The translations under genes and the position numbers were made by a program. The notes beneath the pieces were generated by a model, which searched no databases, had not been told where the DNA came from, and saw only the letters and a list, made by a program, of their open reading frames with translations. A DNA stretch of 13,624 nt from Fen-1258 sp964595365 (GTDB lineage: Bacteria > Bacteroidota > Ignavibacteria > Ignavibacteriales > Melioribacteraceae). This document shows, piece by piece, positions 1 to 8,242 of this stretch. The stretch covers positions 1 through 13,624 of the forward strand of contig CAZQQC010000083.1 of NCBI GenBank assembly GCA_964595365.1, read 5' to 3'. Positions within the stretch are counted from its first letter, which is position 1, and each line of letters begins with the position of its first letter.

Positions 1-1416
1 GTATTTGGTGGTGCAAATAACGCAACTATTACTGTTCCTGCGGCTACACCGGCGTTAAATATTGGTGCTATAACAATCAATAAAACAAATAACAATAATA
101 CAGTAACTATTAGCGGTGGTAGCCTGGCAACAGGAACCGTTACATTTGTAAATGGTCTTATAGTAACCGGCAACAATATTCTTTTTGTTCCTGCTCCTAC
201 AACGGGTGCCGTAGCAGGTGGTGCGGTTAGCCAGGGCTTTACCAGAGCAGGTGTAACGGGCACTAATATAAGCCATGTAGTTGGTAATGTTGGTAAGACT
301 TTGATTAATACAGGTGCTATCGGTGGTTCAACGGAAGCAAGAAGTGTATTTCCTGTTGGTACAAACACCGTTTATAGACCGGTTGCTATTACGTTCAATC
401 CGGCTTTTGGTGTTCCAACAAATCCGAATGTAGCGATTGTAGCGAGCCATGTTGATGCAAATCCTAATGGTGCAGTAGGTCTTCCAATTACCGATGGTGT
501 TGCTGCAGGTATTGATGTTGCTAGATACCCCAGCTTCTACTGGTACATTTATACAACGCCGGGTAGTGTTGGTCCTACAACTCCATTCGATCTTGAATTG
601 ACAGGCGGAAACTTTACAGACTTTGACGCTCCTGCTAACGTTAGAATTATTAGAAGGCATGGCGCTGTTGGTGATATTAATAACGCCTGGTTGTTACAAG
701 GTGCAAATAATGCTTATGATAACGAAGTTAACTCTGTTACCGGCTTTACAGCTATTAACAGAGGTGCTAATGCAGGTCTAAGATCCGGCGGCGCTGCATT
801 CACATTTGGCTTAAAGTCTAATATGAAGATAAATCCGGCTTCTGCAATTCCTAAATACATAGCTGTGTATAAGAAAATATGGCTGGTATTTAGTGAAGGA
901 GGAAAGAATTACAATATCGGCGATCTATTTACAGGTAATCTCGGTAGTTTGACGTACGTTCCGCAGTCGTCTAACATTGCGGTTGCAACAGCAACAACTA
1001 CCGGTTCAACCTTACAAATTACTCCGATTGGAATTGGCGATGCGGTAATAACTGTAATTGCAAAGGATGTAACATACAACGATTTCTTTGCATACAGCTT
1101 TACCGTTAATGTTGGTCCTACAGATGTTGCAGATTCGAAGGAAGAGAAGCCGACAGATTTCGCATTATTCCAGAATTATCCGAATCCGTTCAACCCGTCA
1201 ACAAACATTAAGTTCGATTTACCGGTCGAAAGCAGTGTTACATTGAAGGTTTACAACATCCTTGGCGAGGAAGTTGCAACCCTTGTTAATCAGGTAATGC
1301 CTGCAGGTCGTCAGTTGGTTACATTCGATGCTTCAAGATTGGCAAGCGGAATGTACATCTACAGACTACAGGCTGGAAGCTTTGTACAGGTAAAGAAAAT
1401 GTTGTTGATGAAGTAA
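1..1416 (+). CDS. T9SS type A sorting domain-containing secreted protein, 5' end outside window
   Basis: The frame is open from base 1 without a stop, so this is the C-terminal 471 residues of a longer protein. The first ~100 codons are rich in Gly, Ala, Thr, Asn and Val, as in beta-strand repeats of large surface proteins. Around residues 95-130 a VVGNVGK...FPVGTNTVYRPV pattern resembles repeats common in Bacteroidota surface proteins. Residues ~300-370 (NIAVATATTTGSTLQITPIG...VITVIAKD) look like a bacterial Ig-like (BIG2-type) domain. The last ~85 residues are a T9SS sorting tail: FQNYPNPFNPSTNIKFDLP, then VYNILGEEVATL, VTFDASRLASGMYIYRL and a basic KKMLLMK end. Such tails direct export through the outer membrane and are cleaved or anchored there. 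The substrate or adhesive role is unknown. A TTG at 301 is not the start, because coding character continues upstream. Confidence 0.9.
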   Translation, partial: VFGGANNATITVPAATPALNIGAITINKTNNNNTVTISGGSLATGTVTFVNGLIVTGNNILFVPAPTTGAVAGGAVSQGFTRAGVTGTNISHVVGNVGKTLINTGAIGGSTEARSVFPVGTNTVYRPVAITFNPAFGVPTNPNVAIVASHVDANPNGAVGLPITDGVAAGIDVARYPSFYWYIYTTPGSVGPTTPFDLELTGGNFTDFDAPANVRIIRRHGAVGDINNAWLLQGANNAYDNEVNSVTGFTAINRGANAGLRSGGAAFTFGLKSNMKINPASAIPKYIAVYKKIWLVFSEGGKNYNIGDLFTGNLGSLTYVPQSSNIAVATATTTGSTLQITPIGIGDAVITVIAKDVTYNDFFAYSFTVNVGPTDVADSKEEKPTDFALFQNYPNPFNPSTNIKFDLPVESSVTLKVYNILGEEVATLVNQVMPAGRQLVTFDASRLASGMYIYRLQAGSFVQVKKMLLMK

Positions 1417-1454
1417 TCGTTAGCAATTAGCTACAAGCTTTTAGCTGTTAGCTG

Positions 1455-1490
1455 CAAGGAACCCCGAGGCTACTCGGGGTTCCTTGTTTT
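1455..1490 (+). terminator. Rho-independent terminator after the T9SS cargo gene
   Basis: A perfect 14-bp stem (1455-1468 pairs with 1473-1486) closes a 4-nt GCTA loop and is followed directly by TTTT. It lies 38 nt past the stop codon at 1414-1416. The stem is GC-rich in an AT-rich context, as expected for an intrinsic terminator. The stretch before it (about 1417-1454) holds several TTAGCT repeats with no recognisable function. Confidence 0.9.
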
Positions 1491-1510
1491 AAACAATCAG
1501 CTTTTAGTAA

Positions 1511-1544
1511 ACAAAGCCCTGCCTTAACGGCGGGGCTTTGTTTT
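1511..1544 (+). terminator. Second hairpin terminator, possibly bidirectional
   Basis: A 13-bp stem (1511-1523 with 1529-1541, one G-T pair) has a 5-nt loop and is followed by TTT then AAATTT on the plus strand. It sits 36 bp beyond the stop of the convergent minus-strand gene ending at 1577, so it may also end that transcript. The minus-strand side lacks a clear U-tract, so that use is less certain. Confidence 0.7.
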
Positions 1545-1576
1545 AAATTTCACCTTATACCGGTCTGCTACAGGAC

Positions 1577-3670
1577 TTAGGGGCTGCCAACGATGCCGGG
1601 CTGAAATAGGGCGTTGCTCAAATCGTTTGCCGGCAGGCTGCATATAAAATTTTTGCAGACGTAGATTGTAGGTTTACCATCGAGTGTTTTATAATTTGCA
1701 AGATAATCAAATTCGGGTCTTTGATTTTGGTTGGACCCGTTTAGGAAGATTAAAATTTTATCCGGCAGAAATAATTTGTTCAGTTTTTCAAGAATGAATT
1801 CTGCTGCAGAGTCGAACTTTTCACTTGCAACAATAATTTCGTGAGCGGTACCGAATAAAAATTCCAGAGCACAGAAAATAAATGAAGAACCGGAAGGGGC
1901 ATTGGAAATACTACTTGAGAAAAAATCGATTGACCTCTTAGCAATATCTTCATAAAAAGAATTGGCGGTGAACCGGTTTAATTTCAATAGATTATAGATC
2001 ATAACCGAATTGCCGGATGGAACTGCTCCATCGTAAAATTCTTTGATGCGTACAATCAATTTTTCCGCATAGTCTGCAGCAAAATAAAAACCGCCGTTCA
2101 CTTCATCGTAAAAATGTTTTATGGTATAATCTGTAAGCCGAACCGTTTTGTCGATATATTTTTTTTCGAACGTTGCTTCATATAATTCCATTGCCGCCCA
2201 AATCAGAAATGCATAATCGTCAAGTGTACCGGGCAGTTTTGCTTCGCCGTTCCGGTACCGGTGTAAAAGTGAGCCGGATGAATCCGTTAATTTTGTTTCG
2301 ATAAATTCAAATGCTTGTTCGGCTTTGATAATATAAGTCTTGTTGCCAAATGCTTTGCCTGCTTTGGCAAGAGCAGCAATAGTCAGACAGTTCCAGCCGG
2401 TAAGACTTTTGTCGTCCTTGTAAGGATGAATTCGTTTTTCTCTTGCGGCGAATAGTGACGTTCTTATATTCTCAATCTTTGTTTGTAACTCTTCTACGGT
2501 TAAGTTTAAGAGTGAAGATAGTTCGTCAGTAGATTTTGTTAGATGCAAAATGTTCGAATGAATTGATTGGCGTGAATCTTCAACATGAAAATTTCCTTCC
2601 GCGGTTACGTTGAATATCTGTGCAGCAATTTCGGCGTCATTGTTGCCGGGTACATCTGCCAATTCATCTTTAGTCCAGACATAAAATTTTCCTTCAATGC
2701 CTTCGCTGTCGGCGTCTTCTGCCGAAAAGAAAGCCCCGTGTGGTGAAGTCATATCGCGAAAAAGATAGGTAATAATTTCTCCGGCAGTTTTTTTGAACTC
2801 CGGATTTTGAGTTGCTTGAAATGCTTCTGTGTAAGCAAAGATTAGCAGAGCCTGGTCGTAGAGCATCTTTTCAAAGTGAGGAACGAGCCATCGATCGTCG
2901 GTCGAATATCTGTGAAAGCCGAAACCGGCATGATCGTAAATTCCGCCGTTGCGCATTCCGGTTAAAGTCTTTGTAACCATGTCCAGTGCATTTTGATTGG
3001 CGGTTCGTTTCCAGTATCGGAGTAAGAACATCAAATTATGGGGTGAAGGAAATTTGGGACTGGTGCCGAATCCGCCGTGAACCGTATCGAATCTTCGCAG
3101 AAAATTATTGTAAGCATCTTCCATGTGTGCGGCGGTTATGTCCGAAATTCCGGCAGCGGTTTGAGTTTGATTGAGATACGAAATAATTTGATCCGAACTT
3201 TCCTCAATTTCTTTCTGTTTGTTTTTCCATACGTCGTTAATATTTTTTATTAGATTTTTGAAACCGATGCTGCCGTATTTGCTTTCGCGTGGAAAGTATG
3301 TTCCGGCAAAGAATGGTTTTTTATCCGGTGTCGTAACAATCGATAAGGGCCACCCGCCGTTGCCGGTCATCATCTGACAAACGAGCATGTAGATGTTGTC
3401 GATATCGGTGCGCTCTTCGCGGTCAACTTTAATCGAAACAAAAATATCGTTCATCAGACGGGCAGTCTCTTCATCTTCGAAGGATTCTTTTTCCATAACG
3501 TGACACCAATGACATGTAGAATATCCGATGGAAAGAAAAACGGGTTTGTTTTCGCGCCTGGCTTTAGCAAATGCTTCGTCACACCAGGGGAACCAATCGA
3601 CCGGATTGTATGCGTGTTGAAGAAGGTACGGACTTTCTTCGTTTATTAACCTGTTAGGCTTTTTATTCAA
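1577..3670 (-). CDS. Thioredoxin domain-containing protein of the DUF255 / YyaL / SPATA20 family
   Basis: The 697-residue protein has the usual length and layout of this family. The N-terminal thioredoxin-like domain contains NRLINEESPYLLQHAYNPVDW (about residues 6-26), then SIGYSTCHWCHVME with a CxxC-type C53-H-W-C56, and GGWPLSIVTTPDKKPFFAGTYFP (about 105-127). The rest resembles the (alpha/alpha)6 barrel of N-acylglucosamine 2-epimerase-like proteins, with motifs GGFGTSPKFP, GGIYDHAGFGFHRYSTD, WLVPHFEKMLYDQALL, SAEDADSEG and DDKSLTGWN. The biochemical function is not established for the family; a redox or sugar-related role is suggested by the folds only. The start is TTG at 3670: an in-frame TAA lies seven codons upstream, the family's conserved N-terminus follows at once, and no ATG is available. 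Ribosome-site match is weak. The gene lies 59 bp after the PafA-like gene and may be co-transcribed with it. Confidence 0.93.
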   Translation of the reverse strand: MNKKPNRLINEESPYLLQHAYNPVDWFPWCDEAFAKARRENKPVFLSIGYSTCHWCHVMEKESFEDEETARLMNDIFVSIKVDREERTDIDNIYMLVCQMMTGNGGWPLSIVTTPDKKPFFAGTYFPRESKYGSIGFKNLIKNINDVWKNKQKEIEESSDQIISYLNQTQTAAGISDITAAHMEDAYNNFLRRFDTVHGGFGTSPKFPSPHNLMFLLRYWKRTANQNALDMVTKTLTGMRNGGIYDHAGFGFHRYSTDDRWLVPHFEKMLYDQALLIFAYTEAFQATQNPEFKKTAGEIITYLFRDMTSPHGAFFSAEDADSEGIEGKFYVWTKDELADVPGNNDAEIAAQIFNVTAEGNFHVEDSRQSIHSNILHLTKSTDELSSLLNLTVEELQTKIENIRTSLFAAREKRIHPYKDDKSLTGWNCLTIAALAKAGKAFGNKTYIIKAEQAFEFIETKLTDSSGSLLHRYRNGEAKLPGTLDDYAFLIWAAMELYEATFEKKYIDKTVRLTDYTIKHFYDEVNGGFYFAADYAEKLIVRIKEFYDGAVPSGNSVMIYNLLKLNRFTANSFYEDIAKRSIDFFSSSISNAPSGSSFIFCALEFLFGTAHEIIVASEKFDSAAEFILEKLNKLFLPDKILIFLNGSNQNQRPEFDYLANYKTLDGKPTIYVCKNFICSLPANDLSNALFQPGIVGSP

Positions 3671-3729
3671 CTTTTTTAGCCGATCGATTTAGTTTATCAT
3701 CCGAACCAATAGAACCGATTATAAGTTCA

Positions 3730-5376
3730 CTAACGTTGAGCTTCAAAGTGCAGGTTTAAGATTGGTTTACCTATGGATGACGATGGTTCTGTTATTTGAA
3801 GCAGGTTAGATATGGTTGGTGCAATATCAATTGTGTAAACCGGTTCATTCGGTTCTCTGTGTGGAATTTTCCATCCGAAAAATAATAACGGAACATGCGT
3901 ATCGTACGAGTTGCGCGTACCGTGTGTTACAATGTCTTTGCCTGCATTGAACTGGAAGTTCGGCTGCAGTTCGATTGCAATATCTCCGGACCGGCTGTAA
4001 TTGAAGCCGTTTAAAATAAAATTGTCAAAATCGCGCTTTGCGGTTTCATTCATCAGATCATTTCTATTTTGAATGACGGCAATCTCCGGAAATCCGAAAT
4101 AAAGGTAATCACAAATTTTGTCTGTTATGTTAAAGATATTTAAACCGGCAGATTCAATTTTACGGTAGTTAAGATAGATCTGTTTGTTAATGAATTTTTC
4201 TACAATGCCATCTATGTAGAGTTCTCTTTTTGCAAAAGCATTAACTGAATCCGTAATAATTTCAGGATTGAAGTTTCGTGCCGGAATTTTTAAATCGTTT
4301 AGATATCCGGGCGCTTCAATAGTACCGTGATCCGAAGTAAGAAATAGTAAGTAGTTATTTTTCCCGATGTGTTTATCAAGAAGTTTTAACAGGTCACCTA
4401 TCTGATGATCCAGCTTAATGTAGGTGTCTTCGATTTCCTGCGAGTTTGGTCCGTATTTGTGACCGATATAATCTGTAGATGAGAAGCTGATTGCGAGAAA
4501 ATTGATTGCAGCGTTCCCGTCTAATTTTTCGTTTGAAAGAATTTCGTGTACGAAATCTAAGAGTATTTGATTGCCGTAAGGCGTGTATCTGAATATCTCG
4601 TATTTCTTTTTAGGATCGATATTTTTGAAACTGTGCTGAAAAGTATTTTTCCCTTCGTGATTCTCGTCCGGCACGTACTTAGTGTTATCCGGGGAATTGA
4701 TTTTGTATTTGTTAGCGGGCAGCGACGCCGTCCATTCCCTGCTTAAATAATAATCCGCCAATTTTCGTTCATTGAATTTTTCTACCCACGCCGGAAGTGT
4801 TTTCATATAATAAGTAGAAGAAATAAATTTTCCGGATTCGCCGTCGTACCAAAAAACTTTGTCGGCACTATGCCCGCCGGGCAGTATGGCACCGCGGTCT
4901 TTCAGCGAGACAGAAATAACTTTCGACATGCCGTTGGAAGCAATTTTCAGTTCGTCGGTTATTGTTGTTGTAAGTAAATTTTTCGGAGACATTCTTCCCT
5001 CTTCGCCGTCCGTTCCAACACCGCCGACCGAATTATCGTAGCAGCTATAAATTACTTTTCCGGTTTTTCTATCGTACCAGTTGTTGCTAATTATGCCGTG
5101 ATAGTACGGCGTTGTTCCCGTGTAAATTGAGGCATGACCGGGCGCAGTGTAAAGAGGTACATAATTGAAATGTGCATAGGTAAAGTTTGTTCCTTCGTTT
5201 ATTAGACGGTTAAAACCATCGCTGCCATAATTCGATTGGAACTTATAAAGATAATCGAAACGCATTTGATCTACGACAATACCCACAACCAGCTTTGGTT
5301 TTGCAGGAATTTGAGCAAACAATAATGCAGGATAAAACGTTAGCAGCGCAAATAAGAAAAGAAATTTGTTTTTCAT
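3730..5376 (-). CDS. pafA: PafA-like secreted alkaline phosphatase
   Basis: This 548-residue enzyme of the alkaline phosphatase superfamily should release phosphate from organic monoesters in the periplasm or outside the cell. A signal peptide is visible (MKNKFLFLFALLTFYPALLFA, cleavage near A21). Metal and catalytic residues can be followed: D36 in GIVVDQMR, nucleophile T77 in YTAPGHAS, N98 in IISNNW, K159 and R161 in SLKDRGAILPGGHS, the STDYIGHKYGP and TSDHGT metal motifs, and a C-terminal VTHGT. The K-x-R pair and Asn correspond to the phosphate-binding N100, K162 and R164 of Elizabethkingia PafA, which argues for monoesterase rather than NPP diesterase activity. I chose ATG 5376 because GGA lies 6 nt upstream and the signal peptide begins there; an in-frame ATG at 5424 adds 16 residues, has no ribosome site and would bury the signal sequence. 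Phosphate genes nearby fit this role. Confidence 0.9.
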   Translation of the reverse strand: MKNKFLFLFALLTFYPALLFAQIPAKPKLVVGIVVDQMRFDYLYKFQSNYGSDGFNRLINEGTNFTYAHFNYVPLYTAPGHASIYTGTTPYYHGIISNNWYDRKTGKVIYSCYDNSVGGVGTDGEEGRMSPKNLLTTTITDELKIASNGMSKVISVSLKDRGAILPGGHSADKVFWYDGESGKFISSTYYMKTLPAWVEKFNERKLADYYLSREWTASLPANKYKINSPDNTKYVPDENHEGKNTFQHSFKNIDPKKKYEIFRYTPYGNQILLDFVHEILSNEKLDGNAAINFLAISFSSTDYIGHKYGPNSQEIEDTYIKLDHQIGDLLKLLDKHIGKNNYLLFLTSDHGTIEAPGYLNDLKIPARNFNPEIITDSVNAFAKRELYIDGIVEKFINKQIYLNYRKIESAGLNIFNITDKICDYLYFGFPEIAVIQNRNDLMNETAKRDFDNFILNGFNYSRSGDIAIELQPNFQFNAGKDIVTHGTRNSYDTHVPLLFFGWKIPHREPNEPVYTIDIAPTISNLLQITEPSSSIGKPILNLHFEAQR

Positions 5377-5458
5377 TTTATTTCCAAAAATTTTAAGGAG
5401 TAGAAAATTAACGATTATAGTCATAAATCGAAACTCACTGCATGCCGGTCGTTAGCGG

Positions 5459-5473
5459 ATAGAATTATTCTAT
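5459..5473. repeat. Short inverted repeat upstream of the PafA-like gene
   Basis: ATAGAAT and ATTCTAT are 7-bp arms around one central T, in the 136-bp gap between the glycosyltransferase stop (5513) and the phosphatase start (5376). It could be an operator or chance in AT-rich DNA. No 11-bp-period TTAACA array like that at 9288-9392 is seen in this gap, so direct Pho control of this gene is not supported here. Confidence 0.3.
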
Positions 5474-5512
5474 ATCATTTAGATGAATTAATTTACAGAA
5501 TTATTTTTTACT

Positions 5513-6646
5513 TTATAAACCAAGAATATATTCGGCAACTTCGGTTACTCCATTTGTTATGTTCTGTTTAACTATGTTGCTTATGTATTCATCGTAGTAA
5601 TCTTTGTCATCGATGAGCCGTTGTACTTCGCCCACCAACTTTTCGGTTTGTCTTTCGTAAATTCCCATTTTATGTGTTAGCATGTAATCGATATTACCTT
5701 TTTCCTGTTCCCATAAATATCTATTTACAACCGGAATCTTTCGTGAGAGGAGAATTTCCATTAGCGTTGAAGCGCCGCATTTGGTAATTACTATATCTGC
5801 GATGCTAATTAATTCGTAAATATGATCGACGAAACCGAAAAGCTTAAGTTTATCGATGTTATTCTTTTTCTTTAGCGCGGAGATATTGTTGAACATTTCT
5901 TTGTTCTTGCCCGCAACCAGAGCGATTTCAATTTTTCCGTTAAGGCCGAGAAGGTTCTTTACAATTTTCTCACCGTTTGGCATCCCGTCTCCTCCTCCCA
6001 GTATAAGTACTAATTTTTTGTTTGTGAAACCGAACGTTGTCTTTAGTCCTTCTTTGTATTTTTCGCCTGCAAGCGTGGAATATTTTTGATCTATGGCAAA
6101 AGGAAGAATTTTTAGATTCATTTCGGGAATACCAAGACCGATGCAGTGTTCTTTTAATTGACTGCTGAAGACCACGAACTTTTGTTTTTTATCGGCAAAC
6201 CAAAGAGGGTGCGGCGTAAACGGATCCGTAACAATCGAAACAACTTCGATATTTCTATTGCAATTTTTGATAAAGTGGTTGACCGGTTTAATTAAAAAGA
6301 AATGAAGAATTACAATCGTATCCGGCTTCTCTTTTTCGATCATCTCCGCTAAATATTTTTTGGTATTTTGTGCAACCAGAAAGATGCTTATACGTGCAAT
6401 CAATTTTATTTTGTGAATTAGATAAATAAATTCGTAAAGCCGCCTGGCTTTGTTTTGAAGAAATCTGTAGCCGTCTTCAATCGTAAGTCTGACAAAGCTG
6501 CTGCTTTGTTTCAAACCGTCAACTAAAACGGTTTCTGCAAGGTGCGGTTTTTCCGCATTCATATAATTTGATATAGCGCGTGCCGGAGCCAGATGCCCGC
6601 CGCCGGTCTTCAAATAAACAAACATTATTTTTTTCTTACTGGTCAT
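5513..6646 (-). CDS. MGDG synthase/UgtP-like diacylglycerol glycosyltransferase (GT28-type)
   Basis: This 377-residue GT-B enzyme probably transfers a sugar from a UDP- or other NDP-sugar to a lipid such as diacylglycerol at the cytoplasmic membrane face. The N-terminal domain opens with IMFVYLKTGGGHLAPARA (G15-H18), the glycine-rich motif of MGDG synthases, UgtP and MurG. VTDPFTPHPLWF (139-150) matches the TD-x-x-x-x-HPLWF motif of MGDG synthases. The C-terminal nucleotide-binding domain shows LILGGGDGMPNG (about 214-225), VITKCGASTLMEIL (286-299) and EQEKGN (313-318). No signal peptide or clear membrane span is seen. The ATG is preceded by GAGG 6 nt upstream, which lies inside the last codons of the preceding gene, so translation is probably coupled. 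Sugar and acceptor cannot be read from sequence; beta-glucosyl or galactosyl diacylglycerol synthesis is the best guess. Confidence 0.85.
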   Translation of the reverse strand: MTSKKKIMFVYLKTGGGHLAPARAISNYMNAEKPHLAETVLVDGLKQSSSFVRLTIEDGYRFLQNKARRLYEFIYLIHKIKLIARISIFLVAQNTKKYLAEMIEKEKPDTIVILHFFLIKPVNHFIKNCNRNIEVVSIVTDPFTPHPLWFADKKQKFVVFSSQLKEHCIGLGIPEMNLKILPFAIDQKYSTLAGEKYKEGLKTTFGFTNKKLVLILGGGDGMPNGEKIVKNLLGLNGKIEIALVAGKNKEMFNNISALKKKNNIDKLKLFGFVDHIYELISIADIVITKCGASTLMEILLSRKIPVVNRYLWEQEKGNIDYMLTHKMGIYERQTEKLVGEVQRLIDDKDYYDEYISNIVKQNITNGVTEVAEYILGL

Positions 6647-6649
6647 TGC

Positions 6650-7963
6650 TTACCTCATAACCGGAGAGGTTTCCGGCTTCATTTTTCCGTTCTTAAGGAC
6701 TTCGATTATATTATAAGTGCCGAGTTTCCGTGCTTTCAAAAATCCCGACCAAGCAGCTTCGGCAAGGGAACCGTTTTTGATCATTTCCGGCAGCCACTGA
6801 TCTGTGTACTCGGGCTTAAGTTGTTTTATACCGGCACGTATTTCATTGAGCCATTTCCTATTTGCTTTTTCCTGTGAGCCGATAGCTGGCGCCATAATGA
6901 TTGGCAGTCCCAATGCACTATAAAAAGAAAGTTCGCCCGGTTTTGTCCAGAGTATATCTGTATCGTGCAGTAAGTCGTTAAACTTATCAAAGTAGCTGTT
7001 CAATGATCCGGAATAAACGACATTAATTTTGGATTTGTCGGCTGTAATTTCTGCGGCAACCGATTCAAAATATTTCTTAACATTTTCTTTTGTTCCTGCA
7101 ACAAGGTTAAGTTTTATTTCGTCATTTAGAATTTTGTTTTTCAAACTCCTGGCAATTAATCCGCCGATCTCTTTTTGAGCTCCGGCACCGCCAACAGAAT
7201 ATGTAAGCGTGATTTTTTTATCTGCAGACTCTTTGTAATTCTCTTCGCCCAAAAAATATTTTACGTTTACGCCGTGTCTTGCCCAAAATATGCCTGCGGG
7301 GTCCAGTCTGTTCAGTCTTTTGCCTAAATTATTTTTTAAGGTTGCAAGATTTTCGTTGCCGGTCAATTCATGGGGCAAAGGAAAACCGGTGATTAATATT
7401 TTCTCGTCCGGCACACCGTATGCTTTCAACCGTTGTGCCGCTTTGCCGCACGGAACAAAGTAAATTATTTTACTTTCCCACGGTTCCTTTGCTGCCCAAA
7501 CACGATTAATATCCGCATCGCAGATAATACAATAAACTGTATTCATGCCGGTCGAGTCGGCAGCAATTGCCGGCGCATAGAATGATGTAACCACCGGCAG
7601 ATGCTTTGTGGATACTTGTTTTAGCATACTTTCGCACAACCCTTTTTTAATACTCTTCTTCAGCAAATCTACCTGGAATGTTATGTTCGAGAGATCGCGC
7701 ATCGGATAGAAAGAGGGGATTCGAAGAAAAATTTCGAGCAGATTGAAGATTGATTTACCAACGAAAGGAATTCCTTTAGCACGCGATATAAATTCGTACG
7801 CACCTAAAACTCTTCTCCAGAGTTTCTGTTCGAACCCTGTCGATTCTCCGTTTGAGCCTGCAGTTATAATTTTGTCTTCTGCAATATTTCTTAAAGGATA
7901 AACCGCCCGTTGGTGTCCGTAACCCATATCCGCCGTTACAACCCATACTTTTAAATTTTCCAT
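6650..7963 (-). CDS. GT-B glycosyltransferase-like protein, specificity unknown
   Basis: The 437-residue product resembles the GT-B (MurG/UgtP-like) fold but I do not recognise a named family. Supporting motifs are TADMGYGHQRAVYPL (10-24, a variant of the glycine-rich GGGH loop), CDADINRVWA (148-157, in place of the TD-x-W motif), YSVGGAGAQKEIGG (255-268) and WTKPGELSFYSALGLPII (339-356) followed by GSQEKAN (362-368), which together look like the nucleotide-sugar binding half. No signal peptide is seen. The ATG at 7963 has AGGA about 11 nt upstream. It ends 3 bp before the MGDG-synthase-like gene, so the two enzymes probably act in the same pathway, perhaps as successive glycosyl transfers or as partners. 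An inactive or regulatory paralogue is possible because the Gly-rich loop departs from the usual GGGH. Confidence 0.75.
   Translation of the reverse strand: MENLKVWVVTADMGYGHQRAVYPLRNIAEDKIITAGSNGESTGFEQKLWRRVLGAYEFISRAKGIPFVGKSIFNLLEIFLRIPSFYPMRDLSNITFQVDLLKKSIKKGLCESMLKQVSTKHLPVVTSFYAPAIAADSTGMNTVYCIICDADINRVWAAKEPWESKIIYFVPCGKAAQRLKAYGVPDEKILITGFPLPHELTGNENLATLKNNLGKRLNRLDPAGIFWARHGVNVKYFLGEENYKESADKKITLTYSVGGAGAQKEIGGLIARSLKNKILNDEIKLNLVAGTKENVKKYFESVAAEITADKSKINVVYSGSLNSYFDKFNDLLHDTDILWTKPGELSFYSALGLPIIMAPAIGSQEKANRKWLNEIRAGIKQLKPEYTDQWLPEMIKNGSLAEAAWSGFLKARKLGTYNIIEVLKNGKMKPETSPVMR
6653..6656 (-). promoter_or_regulatory. Ribosome binding site overlapping the end of the upstream gene
   Basis: On the minus strand GAGG is immediately followed by the TAA stop of the upstream gene (6652-6650), three bases and the ATG at 6646. 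The arrangement indicates an operon with translational coupling of the two glycosyltransferase-like genes. Confidence 0.75.
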
Positions 7964-8060
7964 TTATAAAAATTTCCTATGGTTAAGCCTTTTCCAAAAG
8001 TAATGTTAGATAGAAAACGGGACATGCCCGACTAACTGCCTGCTGCCCGTCCCGCCTTCC

Positions 8061-8090
8061 GCTTCGTCCCGATAAAACCGGGATCGAAGC
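8061..8090. repeat. GC-rich imperfect hairpin in the gap between two minus-strand genes
   Basis: Arms GCTTCG-TCCCG (8061-8071) and CGGGA-T-CGAAGC (8079-8090) pair with one bulged T and a 7-nt loop. It sits in a GC-rich patch (about 8019-8095) unlike the AT-rich flanks, within the 231-bp gap 7964-8194. There is no U-tract on either side, so it is not a standard terminator. It may be a remnant of a dispersed palindromic repeat or a processing site. Confidence 0.5.
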
Positions 8091-8143
8091 AGGGATTGAA
8101 TGAATTTTTGCAGATCATATTTTTGAATAATTGCCCACCTTAT

Positions 8144-8242
8144 GCAAGGTTTGATCGATCGTGAAAAATTAAGATTGTAAAACGGGTATTTTCTCTAAAA
8201 CAAAAAAAGTTCGTTTGTTAAGCCCAAAACTTGTGTAACATC
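8144..8242 (-). repeat. 99-bp dispersed repeat, copy A
   Basis: This stretch is the reverse complement of 10661-10759 with 83 of 99 positions identical and no gap needed. Read on the minus strand it begins GATGTTACACAAG and ends AACCTTGC. The outer ends of this copy are degenerate compared with copy B. It covers the last 16 codons of the metallophosphoesterase gene and extends about 50 bp past its stop codon. Confidence 0.85.

Noticed and set aside
328..660. Minus-strand open frame within the T9SS cargo gene
   Set aside because: It lies entirely opposite a strong coding frame, has low-complexity composition and no family motif; other antisense frames at 4859-5041, 5856-6089 and 8412-8666 fail for the same reason.
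1420..1454. TTAGCT repeats as a CRISPR or regulatory array
   Set aside because: Units are very short, unevenly spaced and in AT-rich DNA; no spacer structure is present.
5377..5424. Longer PafA-like protein starting at ATG 5424
   Set aside because: No ribosome site upstream, and it would put 16 residues before a well-formed signal peptide that has its own GGA site.
7970..8020. A Pho-box-like array upstream of the glycosyltransferase pair
   Set aside because: CTAACA and TTAACC occur on the minus strand but 23 bp apart, with no further hexamers at an 11-bp period.
8061..8090. Intrinsic terminator after the metallophosphoesterase gene
   Set aside because: The stem has a bulge and no U-tract follows on either strand.
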